A DNA stretch of 64,000 bases from Sphingomonas guangdongensis (GCF_900199185.1 NZ_OBMI01000002.1:744001-808000), one strand, 5' to 3'; positions 29,246-38,823 are shown, numbered from the stretch's first letter. Notes: generated by a model from the sequence alone, not told the origin. Program-made: numbers and translations.

Positions 29246-30223
29246 TTAGTCGATCAGCACGACCGCGTTTCCGAGAAGCCGTCCATGCTCCACGGCCTGG
29301 TGAGCAGCGGCGATCTGATCGAGCGAAAAGGTCCTCGCGATCAGGTGGCGGAAGCTGGGATCATCGAGGATGGCGGCGCTCTGCGCGACGGCGACACGCC
29401 TGACTTCGTCAGGCAGCTCGTACACGATGAAGATGGCGAGCTCGATGCCGTGAAGCAGCCATTCGGAGAGGGGGAGGGCCGCGGACCAGCTTCTTGATCC
29501 GTAGGCGACTACCAGGCCGCCTTTGCGAAGGATGAAGCGATAGCGTGGAGCGTTGCCGACCAAGTCGACCTCTACGATCCTGTCCGCGCCCTTCCAACCG
29601 GTAAACCGCTTTAGAGCTGCTTCGAAGGCTGGATCGTTGTAATCGAGGACCAGATCCGCACCCGCAGCGCTGGCGATCGACGCCTTCTCCGCAGAGCTTA
29701 CCGTCGCGATCACCCGTGCGCCTGCTCGCTTTGCAAGCTGTATGGCGTAGTAGCCGACCGCCCCCGCGCCGCCCGCGACAAGCACGACCTCGCCCGGTTC
29801 GATCGGTTGGTAGTGAACCGCGCGCCATGCGGTGAGGAAGGGTACGCCAAGGCAGGCTCCCGCCTCGAATGACACCGTCCCCGGCAGTGGCACGGCTTGC
29901 GCCTCCGGAACGGCCACGAGCTCAGCGGCTGTTCCCCATGGCCGCTGCCACTGAGCGTTCCAAAGCCACACCCGCTGGCCTATCCTGTTTGCGTGGACGC
30001 CCTCTCCTACGGCCGAGATGACGCCTGCACCGTCGCTGTGCGGGACCACGCGGGGGAAGGGGTGAACGGCTCCGCCAGCCCGGCTCTTCACATCAGAGGG
30101 ATTGATCCCTGAGGCCGCGACCTTGACGAGAACCTCGCCGGGCTGGGGTAGCGGGTCGGGCAAGTCGCCGACCTGAAGCACGTCCTCTGCCTGTCCCAGG
30201 CGGTCGTAGAAGGCAGCACGCAT
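29246..30223 (-). CDS. zinc-free quinone oxidoreductase (MDR)
   Basis: 325 residues from ATG 30223 (MRAAFYDRLGQAEDVLQVGD). Medium-chain dehydrogenase without zinc ligands: AASGINPSDVKSRAGG, VPHSDGAGVISAVGEGV, and the NADPH motif VAGGAGAVGYYAIQLAKRAG. It resembles NADPH:quinone reductases. Part of the minus-strand oxidoreductase cluster. Confidence 0.9.
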   Translation of the reverse strand: MRAAFYDRLGQAEDVLQVGDLPDPLPQPGEVLVKVAASGINPSDVKSRAGGAVHPFPRVVPHSDGAGVISAVGEGVHANRIGQRVWLWNAQWQRPWGTAAELVAVPEAQAVPLPGTVSFEAGACLGVPFLTAWRAVHYQPIEPGEVVLVAGGAGAVGYYAIQLAKRAGARVIATVSSAEKASIASAAGADLVLDYNDPAFEAALKRFTGWKGADRIVEVDLVGNAPRYRFILRKGGLVVAYGSRSWSAALPLSEWLLHGIELAIFIVYELPDEVRRVAVAQSAAILDDPSFRHLIARTFSLDQIAAAHQAVEHGRLLGNAVVLID

Positions 30224-30255
30224 ATACGTCTCCGCAGCGTTGGCGCGCAGGCGCT

Positions 30256-30684
30256 CTAAGCCGCCTGGCGACCGTTCGTCGTCAGCGGAACCAGCTGCAG
30301 GGCGGCGCCGCCCAGCTTGGGCGCGAGCTTCTGCTGTACCGCTACGATCGCCGGCAGGGGGCGCCATGCGACGGTCATACTGTCCACCAGGCCCTCCTCG
30401 TTCAGGTGCATGTGGTCCATGCCGTCGATGACGTGGTCGCCGAGCCGGACCGTGAAGACAGCGACGAAGTCGGCGCCGTCACGCAGCAGGCGCTTGGGTT
30501 CGAACGCATCGATCGTGCCGAGCAGAGCTTCAAGCACCGAGGCGACAGCGTCTCGGCCGCGGAAGGGCGCGGGAATGATCGGGCTGTGGATCACGACATC
30601 CTCCGCCATGTGGGGCTTGGTCGCCGCTACGTCGCGACGGCCCATGGCTGCCAGATAAGCATCCAGATGGTCGGTGCTGATCAT
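30256..30684 (-). CDS. SnoaL-like nuclear transport factor 2 family protein
   Basis: 142 residues from ATG 30684. Fold markers are MISTDHLDAYLAAMGRRDV, MAEDVVIHSPIIPAPFRGRD and GMDHMHLNEEGLVDSMTV. Second of four NTF2-like genes in this cargo. Function unknown; small enzymes or binding proteins of this type often accompany oxidoreductases. Confidence 0.75.
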   Translation of the reverse strand: MISTDHLDAYLAAMGRRDVAATKPHMAEDVVIHSPIIPAPFRGRDAVASVLEALLGTIDAFEPKRLLRDGADFVAVFTVRLGDHVIDGMDHMHLNEEGLVDSMTVAWRPLPAIVAVQQKLAPKLGGAALQLVPLTTNGRQAA

Positions 30685-30778
30685 GTCTAAGGTCCTTTTC
30701 AAAAGGGTCTGCATCGGAGACCGTTCGATAGTTCAGGAAAGGTGCAACGGAGTGCTGGCCGACGTGCGAACACCAGGC

Positions 30779-31081
30779 TCACGCGGCGACGGAGATGCCG
30801 CCAGCTGAAACGATGGCGTTCCAGTTGGTCGTGCTCATCAAGCGGAGCTCCTTGACTGGCTGATACTCTGGGCTGTCATAGAACCCCATCGCAGCCTCCT
30901 CGGAGGGGAAGGCGATGACGACGCTCATGCCAGGCTCCGGGCCTTCCAGACCTTTGGGAGCGTCATTCGCGAACAGGATCTCGCCGCCATGGTCCGCGAT
31001 AATCGGCGTAACCGCGAGGGTGTATCGGATGAACTGTTCCCGGTCGGTAATGTCGAACCTGTTCACGAGGTAGCCCGCCAT
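30779..31081 (-). CDS. DUF1330 family protein
   Basis: 100 residues from ATG 31081 (MAGYLVNRFDITDREQFIRY). A dimeric alpha/beta-barrel protein: ADHGGEILFA, VVIAFPSEEAAMGFYDSPEYQPVKELR. No established enzymatic role. Confidence 0.85.
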   Translation of the reverse strand: MAGYLVNRFDITDREQFIRYTLAVTPIIADHGGEILFANDAPKGLEGPEPGMSVVIAFPSEEAAMGFYDSPEYQPVKELRLMSTTNWNAIVSAGGISVAA

Positions 31082-31195
31082 GACTGTTCCTTTCGGTGAG
31101 TGGCAGGCTGAAGATATGCTTCTCACCGGTGGGCGTTTAGCGCCAGAATGCTCCATGGCAGTCGTGACATGGTGTCCGCATCGCGCTCGCGAAGA

Positions 31196-32140
31196 TTAGC
31201 GCAACAGCGGGCTGTCTAACGTAGCCGCCTTGCTTTTCAGGAAAGCGACGAGTTCCTTCACGCGCCCTGGCACCTGCGGCGCGTCACGGCGCAGGATTGT
31301 CATGGGGCTACGCATCACGCGCCACTCCGGCAGAACTTCAAGGACCCCGGCTCGTCCCAGGTCAGCTGAAGCGAGCCATGAAGGGCACCACCCGACCCCC
31401 ATTCCGAGCGTCACTGCGTGCCAGACGCTCTCGGCGTCATCGAATATGATCGAGCAGTCGAAGGCATACCGATCCGCCTTGTTCGAGCCTCGCTCAGCGG
31501 CAAACCACCACGGCTCTACAAGCCCGGTCCCGCGATTCCGAAATCCGATGATAGCGTGTCTCTCGAGGTCGGAAGGCGTTCCTGGAATACCATGGGCGTC
31601 CAGATACGCTGACGAGGCGCAGGCGACCCAGTCAAAGTCGAACCATTTCTGCCGAAGGTGACCTGGGACGCCGCTGATCTCGCCCGCTCGCAATGCGACG
31701 TCGATACCTGCGTCCGCGAGGTCGATCATCTCGTCGGAAGCGCGAACATCCACGACCACTTGCGGGTGCTCAGTTCGGAACTCGGCCAGGAGGGGCAGGA
31801 GCTGGCTTCTGGCGAATGCTACGGGAGCAGTAAGCCTGACCCGACCCCGCGCATCGTCCTCCGATGCCAGGATCAGCGATGAGCGCAGGTGATCAAGGCT
31901 TGTCGCGACCGCGCGAACAGCATCGATCACCTGCTCGCCGGCGTCCGTCAACGCGAGGTTGTGCGTTGAGCGGTGCAGCAGCCGTACACCCTGTGCGTCT
32001 TCGAGGCGCGCGATCGTCTTTGAAACACCCGATGGCGTCATGCCCAGCCGCCGTCCCGCCGCAGCGAAGCTGCCGGCGTCGACGACGGCGATCAGGCATT
32101 GCAGCTGCGCGCTGGAGGGCTCAACGAAGGCTCGTGGCAT
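31196..32140 (-). CDS. LysR family regulator
   Basis: 314 residues: N-terminal winged helix (AVVDAGSFAAAGRRLGMTPSGVSKTIARLE) and an inducer-binding domain beginning GRVRLTAPVAFARSQLLPLL. Located inside the minus-strand cargo between the DUF1330 and FMN reductase genes, so it may regulate one of these groups. Effector unknown. Confidence 0.93.
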   Translation of the reverse strand: MPRAFVEPSSAQLQCLIAVVDAGSFAAAGRRLGMTPSGVSKTIARLEDAQGVRLLHRSTHNLALTDAGEQVIDAVRAVATSLDHLRSSLILASEDDARGRVRLTAPVAFARSQLLPLLAEFRTEHPQVVVDVRASDEMIDLADAGIDVALRAGEISGVPGHLRQKWFDFDWVACASSAYLDAHGIPGTPSDLERHAIIGFRNRGTGLVEPWWFAAERGSNKADRYAFDCSIIFDDAESVWHAVTLGMGVGWCPSWLASADLGRAGVLEVLPEWRVMRSPMTILRRDAPQVPGRVKELVAFLKSKAATLDSPLLR

Positions 32141-32221
32141 GAGGGGAGCTTACGGAACGAGGTTGAAGCGCGCGACCGAATTGTTCTCTACACTGGGAGT
32201 TCGGACTGGTGATCACGCGCC

Positions 32222-32812
32222 TCATGTCGCAGCTTTGGCAGCCATCGTCGCACCTGCCCACCAGACCAGCTCATCGAGCGCCGACTTGGTGGCACCCAGT
32301 AAGCTCGCTTCTACGTCTTCGATCGGCTTGCCCGCTCCCATTGAAGAGGTGGCCATGAAGTCGGCTCCACCGATATGGACCGACCCGGCGGTCGAAACCA
32401 TGCGAAGTGGAATCGCAACCAGTCGCAACTGCTCGACCGCTCTCGAAGCGCCGGACCCGCCATACCCGATCGCGGTGAACGGCTTGCGGCCCCACTCGTG
32501 ATACGCTTGGTCGAGTGCGTTCTTCAGCACCCCCGTAATCGAATGATTGTACTCGGCGACAACAAAGATGAAGCCGTCGTACCGGGAGAGCGTCTGCTGC
32601 CAGCGCAGCGCCTCGGGGCTCTCGCTCTGGGCCGAGATCAAAGGGCCCTTCTCGTTGAAGAACGGCAGCGGATGGTCTCGAAGATCGAGGAGTTCCGCGT
32701 CGAGATCGTCGCGCGCCTGCGTCTGCTTCAGCATCCAGTTCGCCGCCTTATCAGCGTAGCGGCCCGGCCGCGTTGAGCCAATCAGGATGGCGATGCGTGC
32801 CTTCTTGCTCAT
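32222..32812 (-). CDS. NADPH-dependent FMN reductase
   Basis: 196 residues from ATG 32812 (MSKKARIAILIGSTRPGRYADK, flavin phosphate loop GSTRPGR). Family motif VAEYNHSITGVLKNALDQAYHEW and IGYGGSGASRAVEQLR. Similar to ChrR/ArsH-type reductases that reduce quinones or metals with NADPH. Confidence 0.9.
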   Translation of the reverse strand: MSKKARIAILIGSTRPGRYADKAANWMLKQTQARDDLDAELLDLRDHPLPFFNEKGPLISAQSESPEALRWQQTLSRYDGFIFVVAEYNHSITGVLKNALDQAYHEWGRKPFTAIGYGGSGASRAVEQLRLVAIPLRMVSTAGSVHIGGADFMATSSMGAGKPIEDVEASLLGATKSALDELVWWAGATMAAKAAT

Positions 32813-32879
32813 GTCCTTCTCACTTTCTCGAGATGGGCGCTGCACTGGGGGGAGCGTGCGGCGCGACGCGGGCAATCCG

Positions 32880-33272
32880 CTACGGCGCGCTCGCCCGAGC
32901 AAGCGCCTGCGTGTCCAAATACTCTCGCAGACGGGCCACCTTCCCGTCGCGAATAGTGAACGCGAAGACGAAATGGTCTTCGAAGCGCTTGTCTGTTGCC
33001 TTGATCAGGCCTGTCGCGAACCCTTCAGCGTGAACGCGGTCACCTTGCGCGATGAAGTCGAGCGGCTCGGGGAAGTTGGTCTCGACCTGCTCGGATGCGA
33101 TCTGGAGGAGGTTCTTCACACCCTCCTGACCTCGGTGCGTTCCGGCTAGAGGCCATGCGTCGCCCGGTATGATCCACTCGAAGTCATCGGTGAGCAGTGA
33201 CAAGAGCTGCGGCAGGTCGCCCATCGCATCGAAAAAACTTTGTGCGATCTTCAGACTGGCATCGGTGGGCAT
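32880..33272 (-). CDS. SnoaL-like protein (nuclear transport factor 2 family)
   Basis: 130 residues from ATG 33272; the ATG two codons earlier directly abuts the ribosome-binding site. FFDAMGDLPQLLSLLTDDFEWIIPGD and WPLAGTHRGQEGV are typical of the limonene-epoxide-hydrolase/SnoaL group, and KVARLREYLDT closes the barrel. Third NTF2-like gene in the cluster. Confidence 0.8.
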   Translation of the reverse strand: MPTDASLKIAQSFFDAMGDLPQLLSLLTDDFEWIIPGDAWPLAGTHRGQEGVKNLLQIASEQVETNFPEPLDFIAQGDRVHAEGFATGLIKATDKRFEDHFVFAFTIRDGKVARLREYLDTQALARASAP

Positions 33273-33301
33273 GATCATCTCCTTTAAGCGGTCAAGCTGA
33301 T

Positions 33302-33727
33302 CTAGTTGGAGCCGACGCCGAGCTGCTCTTGCATGACGGAGGCTTCGTTATAGCAATGGAAGCTCACGATCTTGCCGCCCTGAAGGCGAAACACGTCACA
33401 CGACGGTACGTCGATGGCTCGGCCGGTTGGACCAAGCGTGCCGGACGCGAGCGGCAGGGCGCCTGTGTGCGTGCCCTTCATCGTCAGTTCGACGACCACG
33501 ACATCGTCGACGGAATAGACCTGGACGGGTTCGCGGTGAAGATCAGGAAGGGCCTTGAGCAGACCGCCAATGCACTCGGCAATCGCCTGGCCCCGGAAGA
33601 AGGTGCCGGTCGCCATGTCGCGCATGTAGCCGTCCGCCGCAAACAAGGACGCGATCTCGCCAGCATCGAAGGTCGAACCCTCGGCCACCGTGTAGAGGCG
33701 CCGGACGATGTCTACGTTCTGGGGCAT
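33302..33727 (-). CDS. SnoaL-like ester cyclase family protein
   Basis: 141 residues, with VRRLYTVAEGSTFDAGEIASLFAADG, RGQAIAECIGGLLKALPDLH and FRLQGGKIVSFHCYNE. Fourth NTF2-like gene; 29 bases upstream of the previous one, so these two are probably one transcript. Confidence 0.78.
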   Translation of the reverse strand: MPQNVDIVRRLYTVAEGSTFDAGEIASLFAADGYMRDMATGTFFRGQAIAECIGGLLKALPDLHREPVQVYSVDDVVVVELTMKGTHTGALPLASGTLGPTGRAIDVPSCDVFRLQGGKIVSFHCYNEASVMQEQLGVGSN

Positions 33728-33881
33728 TTCTAAGCTTCCACGTCAAATCGTATGTCTGTCGGCGTTCATTAGGTCCGATCGCCGGTTGCTGGCACCCGAC
33801 GCCCGGTAATCCGTCGTCTCACGGCGTCCGCAACGAGCGGGCGGCCACGACTTAGACGACCAGGCGTCGAGTTCGGCGGCT

Positions 33882-34502
33882 TCAGCCGATCTCCGCCACC
33901 ATCGCGATGTCCCAGCTGCCGGCGCCGTTCTTCGCAAGGCCGATCATCATGAGCCCGAGCGCCTCCAGCGTGTGCGCCATTGGCAAGCCGCCGACGTCGA
34001 GCGGACGCAGGTCGAGGCTCTCGAGGAAGGACGCGACCTGAGCCTTGGCGCTAGCATCGTCCCCGGCATAATAGGCATCGAGCCGACCGCCCTTGGCGAG
34101 CACGTGGCCGAACATGGTGTTGAACGCTTTGACCACGTGAGCGCTCGCCGGCAGCAGCTTCGCCGTCTCTTGCGCGCCCGAGCTGTCGTGCGGCGTGGCG
34201 AGGCCCGACAGGTCTGGCTTCACCGGGTTCGCGATGTCGATGACGGTCTTTCCGGCGAGCGCGTCGCCAAAGTCAGCGATCACCGACGAGAGGACGGAAT
34301 ACGGGACGGCGAGGATGACGATCTCACCGGCCGGCGCTTTGGCATAGGTGCCGACCGTAGCGCCCGCTGCGAGCTTGTCGGCCAGTGCACGCGCCTTTGC
34401 GGTATCCCGGGTGATAACCTCGACCTGATGGCCGGCTTTTGCAACGCGCGTCGCGATGACCGTGGCCATGCCGCCGGCGCCGATAATGCTGATGGTGCTC
34501 AT
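33882..34502 (-). CDS. F420-dependent-type NADP oxidoreductase, copy 1
   Basis: 206 residues from ATG 34502. N-terminal Rossmann motif SIIGAGGMATVIATRVAKAG, then VILAVPYSVLSSVIADFGD, KTVIDIANPVKPDLSGL and a VVKAFNTMFGHVLAKGGRLD segment typical of the F420-dependent NADP reductase-like fold. The real cofactor is uncertain. Close paralogue at 35592-36227 with the NmrA-like gene between them. Confidence 0.85.
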   Translation of the reverse strand: MSTISIIGAGGMATVIATRVAKAGHQVEVITRDTAKARALADKLAAGATVGTYAKAPAGEIVILAVPYSVLSSVIADFGDALAGKTVIDIANPVKPDLSGLATPHDSSGAQETAKLLPASAHVVKAFNTMFGHVLAKGGRLDAYYAGDDASAKAQVASFLESLDLRPLDVGGLPMAHTLEALGLMMIGLAKNGAGSWDIAMVAEIG

Positions 34503-34595
34503 GAGACTTCTCCTGATTGGATGCTTGGCGACTGAATGGGGCGCCGACGCCATGACGCGTACCCGCTGGGGCGCGTAGGCGACGGCGCCTTGCGA

Positions 34596-35537
34596 TCAGG
34601 CGGCGCGGAAGTAATGGCCGTTGTCGAGGTCAGCGAGCAGACGCGGGCGGGCCGGCTCCCAGCCAAGGGTTTCGCGTGTGACGCGGCTGGTTGCCGGAAC
34701 GTCGAGGGTCACGAGGTTCGCGAGAAAGCCGAAATAACCTGGCAGCATCAGCGCATCGATCGGGATCGGAACCGCCGGCACCTTGAGCCGCTCGCCGAGC
34801 GCCTCGGCGATCTCACGGAACGCAATGCCCTCGTCGGCCACGGCGTGCCAGGTCTTGCCTGCAGGTCCCTTCTCGAGCGCGAGGCGGAACAGAGTCGCAA
34901 CGTCATGTGCGTGCACCGCCGACCAGCGCTTCGCGCCGTCGCCCGGGTAGCCAATGACACCCTTCTCCTTGGCAAGCCCGATCAGGGCCTGAAGGAAACC
35001 GGCATTGTCGGTGGTGCTGTGCATGATCGGAGGGATGCGGACGACCGAAGCGCGGATGCCGCGGTCGGCAAGACCGATCACCGTTGTCTCGACGATATTG
35101 CGGACCCGCAGCGTCCCCTTGTGACCATCGCCTCCGGGCAGCGCGGGATCGGTCTCCGCCGCCGGGCGTCCAAGACCCTCCCAGCCGGGCGAGCCGATGC
35201 TGGCCGAAACGACGAGCGGCTTGCCGGTTCCCTCGAGCGCCTCGCCATAGGCGAGCATGATGTCGACCTCTGCGGCCGCAACCGCGTCGAGCCCGCCGGT
35301 CGGAAGCAGGTCCTGTCGGTGCGCGACGTGGATGACGCCATCGGCTGCGCGCGCGGCCTCTTTGAGGCCTTCCAGATCCTCAAGGCTGCCGTGGCGAGGC
35401 GTCGCGCCGAGCACGGAAACCGCGTCAGCGGCCGCGTCCGATCGGACCAGCGCGGTGACCTCGTGCCCTGCGGCGATGAGATCGGAGATGATATAGGGAC
35501 CGGAGTGGCCGGTACCGCCGGTGACGAAGACGTGCAT
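34596..35537 (-). CDS. NAD(P)-dependent epimerase/NmrA-like SDR
   Basis: 313 residues: VFVTGGTGHSGPYIISDLIAAGHEV binds NAD(P), ADGVIHVAHRQDL and KRWSAVHAHDVATLFRLALE follow. The usual YxxxK is not obvious (the equivalent area reads RVRNIVETTVIGLADRG), so it may be a sensor-like or atypical SDR. Between the two F420-type paralogues. Confidence 0.83.
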   Translation of the reverse strand: MHVFVTGGTGHSGPYIISDLIAAGHEVTALVRSDAAADAVSVLGATPRHGSLEDLEGLKEAARAADGVIHVAHRQDLLPTGGLDAVAAAEVDIMLAYGEALEGTGKPLVVSASIGSPGWEGLGRPAAETDPALPGGDGHKGTLRVRNIVETTVIGLADRGIRASVVRIPPIMHSTTDNAGFLQALIGLAKEKGVIGYPGDGAKRWSAVHAHDVATLFRLALEKGPAGKTWHAVADEGIAFREIAEALGERLKVPAVPIPIDALMLPGYFGFLANLVTLDVPATSRVTRETLGWEPARPRLLADLDNGHYFRAA

Positions 35538-35591
35538 GGGTATGCTCCTTGCTAAAATGGGACTGGGTGGCTGGAGGAGGGATGGTCGGGA

Positions 35592-36227
35592 TCAGTCCGG
35601 GAGGCTGACCCCGATCGCGAAGTCAGTGTGGCGTGTGGCGTTGGCGATCAGGCCAAGCGACAGCAGGCAAAGGTGCTCGAGCGTTCGCGCCATCGGCAGG
35701 GCGCCGACATCGAGAGGGCGAAGGCCAAGCGACGTGGTGAAGTCGGACACGCGCTGCTTGGCGTCTGCGTCATCGCCGGCGATGAAGACGTCGACGGGCA
35801 CGCGAAACGTGCGGCCTGCCGCGACGACATGCGAGAAGTGGCCGTTGAACGCCTTGACGACGATCGTGCTGGCCGGCGCCGCCTTCGCGATCTCCTGCGC
35901 GCCGAAGCTGTCGGCAGGCGTCACGAAGCTGGTGAGGTCAGGTGCGACCGGATTGGTCAGATCGACCAGCAGCTTGCCCGCGAGCTTGTCGCCGTAGCGA
36001 GCGACCACGTCGAGCACGACCGCATAAGGCACCGCCAGGAAGACCATGTCGCCGCGTGGAGTGGCGCCGAACTCGCCCACGATCGCGTCAGCGCCGATGG
36101 CATCGACCAGTTCGCGTGCGTTCGCCGGATTGCGGCTCAACACCTCAACCACGTGGCCGGCCTTGCCGGCGAGCGTGCCGATAGCAGTCGCCATGCCGCC
36201 AGAGCCGATGATGGTGATCGTGGTCAT
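35592..36227 (-). CDS. F420-dependent-type NADP oxidoreductase, copy 2
   Basis: 211 residues from ATG 36227. Paralogue of 33882-34502: TIIGSGGMATAIGTLAGKAG, FLAVPYAVVLDVVARYGDKL, LLVDLTNPVAPDLTSF and ALPMARTLEHLCLLSLGL. First gene of the minus-strand oxidoreductase run and divergent from TetR 36360, with an operator-like element between them. Confidence 0.86.
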   Translation of the reverse strand: MTTITIIGSGGMATAIGTLAGKAGHVVEVLSRNPANARELVDAIGADAIVGEFGATPRGDMVFLAVPYAVVLDVVARYGDKLAGKLLVDLTNPVAPDLTSFVTPADSFGAQEIAKAAPASTIVVKAFNGHFSHVVAAGRTFRVPVDVFIAGDDADAKQRVSDFTTSLGLRPLDVGALPMARTLEHLCLLSLGLIANATRHTDFAIGVSLPD

Positions 36228-36299
36228 GCCTTCACGTCCTTCAACTTCTGTTTTGCGGGTTGCCCGAGACTGCATCTGGTCCCATATGCAGCTAACCGA

Positions 36300-36351
36300 A
36301 CCACTGGTCCGCTTGTGAACCGCATATCTGGACCGGTGGTCCACTTGTCAA
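36300..36351. promoter_or_regulatory. candidate TetR operator region
   Basis: ACCACTGGTCC (36300-36310) and GGACCGGTGGT (36330-36340) form an inverted repeat (10/11), and TGGTCCGCTTGTGAA (36305) recurs as TGGTCCACTTGTCAA (36337), 32 bases apart, about three helical turns. It lies just before the TetR ATG (36360) and ~75 bases before the divergent reductase gene. Confidence 0.6.
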
Positions 36352-36359
36352 GGTGACCT

Positions 36360-36923
36360 ATGAGAGCCGACGCGAAAAAAAACTACGATCGCTTGTTGGA
36401 CGTGGCGCGAGACGTGTTTGCAGAGCGGGGTCCCGAGGCGTCGATGCGTGACATCGCACGCCGGGCAGAGGTCGGGTTCGCGACGCTCCTGCGTCATTTT
36501 CCGACCAGAGAGGCCTTTGTGGAGGCGCTGCTCTGCGACGATCTCGATGCCTTGCCCAAGCGCGCGGAGGAGCTTGAAGCGACGTTGCCTCCCGCGGAGG
36601 CGCTCACCACGTGGTTTGGGGAGTGGATGGCTTTCGCGCGAACGCACAAGGGCGTGGTCGCACTGATGGCCTCGGTTCACGACAATCCGGAGTCGGCGCT
36701 CTACGCCTCCTGCGCCTCCGTCCATGCTGCGAGCGCGCGACTGCTCCAACGGGCACAGGACGACGGCCAGGCACGCAGCGATATGAACGGCGACGACATG
36801 TTCGGGCTGATGGCCGCGCTCGGCTGGCTCATCGATTTGCCCTCATTCGCACCGCGATCGGAAAACCTGTCGCGGATCGTCTCGAGTGCGATCCTCGCCA
36901 CGAAGGAGCCGGCGCTCGCTTGA
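36360..36923 (+). CDS. TetR family regulator
   Basis: 187 residues with helix-turn-helix ASMRDIARRAEVGFATLLRHF and a C-terminal domain of the SbtR-like type (ALTTWFGEWMAFARTHKGVV). Likely controls the divergent oxidoreductase run (35592 and downstream) and itself, and possibly the dienelactone hydrolase that follows on the same strand. Confidence 0.92.
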   Translation: MRADAKKNYDRLLDVARDVFAERGPEASMRDIARRAEVGFATLLRHFPTREAFVEALLCDDLDALPKRAEELEATLPPAEALTTWFGEWMAFARTHKGVVALMASVHDNPESALYASCASVHAASARLLQRAQDDGQARSDMNGDDMFGLMAALGWLIDLPSFAPRSENLSRIVSSAILATKEPALA

Positions 36924-36952
36924 TTGATCGATCGTTTAATTGAGGAACACAG

Positions 36953-37687
36953 ATGACCCACGAAACTGTCACGATCGACGCCTCCGACGGCAAGTGCCCG
37001 GCGCATGTCTTCACGCCGGCCGAGGGCGGGGGCGGGCCGGCAGTCGTCATGTACATGGATGCAGGCGGTATCCGACCGGCAGTGCTCGGCATGGGCCAGC
37101 GTCTGGCTGACGCGGGCTTTGTGGTGCTCCTGCCGGACCCGTTCTACCGGTACGGATCCTATGGCCCCTTTGACCCGGTAGAAGTCTTCAAAGGCGACTT
37201 TCGCGCGATCCTTGGTCCCCTGATGGCGACGACGGGTAATCGGGTGTCGGCACGCGACACGGATGCCTTCCTGGCGTACCTGGATGGGCGAAACGAGATC
37301 GTCGGGTCGAAGGTAGGAGCCGTCGACTTCTGCATGGGCGGGGGAATGGCGATCGCGGCTGCCGCCAACCGGGCGGACCGCTTCGCGGCAGTTGCCAGTT
37401 TCCATGGGGGCAACCTAGCAACAGAAGCGGCAGACAGCCCGCACACCTACGCACCCGATCTGCAGGCTGCGATCTACATCGCCGCGGCGCAGGATGACAC
37501 CAGCTACCCGCCGGACATGGCGATCCGCCTCGAAGAAGCGCTGGATGGTGCCGGGGTCGAGTACAGCACCGACACCTATGCCGCAGCGCACGGCTGGATG
37601 ATGCCGGACTTTCCGATCTACGACGCACGAGAGGCCGAGCGGGGATGGGCCGAGATGATCGGCTTCTTCGAACGTGTCTTGAAATGA
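36953..37687 (+). CDS. dienelactone hydrolase family protein
   Basis: 244 residues. Alpha/beta hydrolase with Cys nucleophile (Cys127 in VDFCMGGGMAIA), an Asp in AAQDDTSYPPD and His in AAAHGWMMPD. The family cleaves dienelactones in aromatic degradation and other esters; the real substrate is unknown. Followed by a second hydrolase. Confidence 0.9.
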   Translation: MTHETVTIDASDGKCPAHVFTPAEGGGGPAVVMYMDAGGIRPAVLGMGQRLADAGFVVLLPDPFYRYGSYGPFDPVEVFKGDFRAILGPLMATTGNRVSARDTDAFLAYLDGRNEIVGSKVGAVDFCMGGGMAIAAAANRADRFAAVASFHGGNLATEAADSPHTYAPDLQAAIYIAAAQDDTSYPPDMAIRLEEALDGAGVEYSTDTYAAAHGWMMPDFPIYDAREAERGWAEMIGFFERVLK

Positions 37688-37728
37688 CCTTGCGACCGGC
37701 GTTGCATAACGGGGGGAGGGGCAAGCAG

Positions 37729-38823
37729 GTGGCAAAGTTTCGCGCCCTCAGCGGCCGCGGCGTGAGTGCTGCGCTTTCGACGTGGCTCGGTTTTGCCCTC
37801 AGCATCGGCCTGCCGGCGACCTCCGCATCGTCGGCACGAATGGCAGACCCGGCTGCGCGCAGCTTTGTGTCGAGCCATTACGGGCGCGCCCAGATCCTGG
37901 TGCCGGTCGCAAAGGGCAGGCGCATCAACATGGTTTGCCTGGGGAAGGGCCAGCCTGCGGTTCTTTTTATGTCCGGCCTTGGCGGCGGCAGTTTCGACTG
38001 GCGCCGCGTGCAGCCGGAAGTCGGAAGAAACACCCGGGCCTGCGCCTATGATCGCGCAGGTTACGGCTTCAGCGATCCCACTTCCGAAAAGAGCGATGTC
38101 GAGCATGCGTTGCTTGACCTGCATGCCCTGCTGCACTCCGGCGGCATTGCGCGGCCTGTTGTCCTGGTCGCACACTCGCTCGCCGGCATTTACGCGGTCG
38201 CCTACGCGAAGCGGTACCCCGGCGACGTCGCAGGAATGGTGCTCGTCGATCCTGCCTTCCCCAATCAAACCCGGCTGATCGCAGACGCCGTCGGTTCTGC
38301 GGCGGCCACCAAGCTGGCGGCGTCCACAGCCGAAACCATGTCGTTTCTCGATCGATGTGTCACGTTGGCGGACTCTGGGCGGCTCTCATTACCGACGGAG
38401 GCGAGCTCGGACTGCCTCGACAACCCTGCCGACCCGGACCCTGCCGTTCATCGAGAGCGCGACCGCGCGGCGAAGATCGCGGGTTACCAGCGGGCGATAC
38501 GATCAGAATACCAGGACGCCAACGTTCTAGGAGCCAACGGCAGGACGATTGACGATGTCCAGAGCGACGCGATTCCGGGCGACTTAGGCTCCCTGCCGCT
38601 TGCCGTTCTGACAAGAGGCAACAAGGGCGCCTTGTCAGGTTTGTCGCCAGCGGAAATCGAGCGTTCCGAGACTGTCTGGCAGGCAGGCCATGATCGGCTT
38701 GCGGCGCTTTCGCGACTGGGTACCAACGAGATCGTTCCCGGCGCCGACCATTTCATCCAGTTAGATCGGCCAGCCACCGTAATCGAGCGGATCAGAGGCG
38801 TGTTGGAGAAGGCCCGGCGATGA
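37729..38823 (+). CDS. exported alpha/beta hydrolase
   Basis: 364 residues from GTG 37729 with GGGAGG upstream; an ATG at 37684 overlaps the previous stop (ATGA) and would add 15 residues. A signal peptide can be seen (STWLGFALSIGLPATSASSA). The fold has GLGGGSFDW (oxyanion), nucleophile Ser in VAHSLAGIYAVAY, and His in GADHFIQLDRP. Substrate unknown. Confidence 0.82.
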   Translation: MAKFRALSGRGVSAALSTWLGFALSIGLPATSASSARMADPAARSFVSSHYGRAQILVPVAKGRRINMVCLGKGQPAVLFMSGLGGGSFDWRRVQPEVGRNTRACAYDRAGYGFSDPTSEKSDVEHALLDLHALLHSGGIARPVVLVAHSLAGIYAVAYAKRYPGDVAGMVLVDPAFPNQTRLIADAVGSAAATKLAASTAETMSFLDRCVTLADSGRLSLPTEASSDCLDNPADPDPAVHRERDRAAKIAGYQRAIRSEYQDANVLGANGRTIDDVQSDAIPGDLGSLPLAVLTRGNKGALSGLSPAEIERSETVWQAGHDRLAALSRLGTNEIVPGADHFIQLDRPATVIERIRGVLEKARR

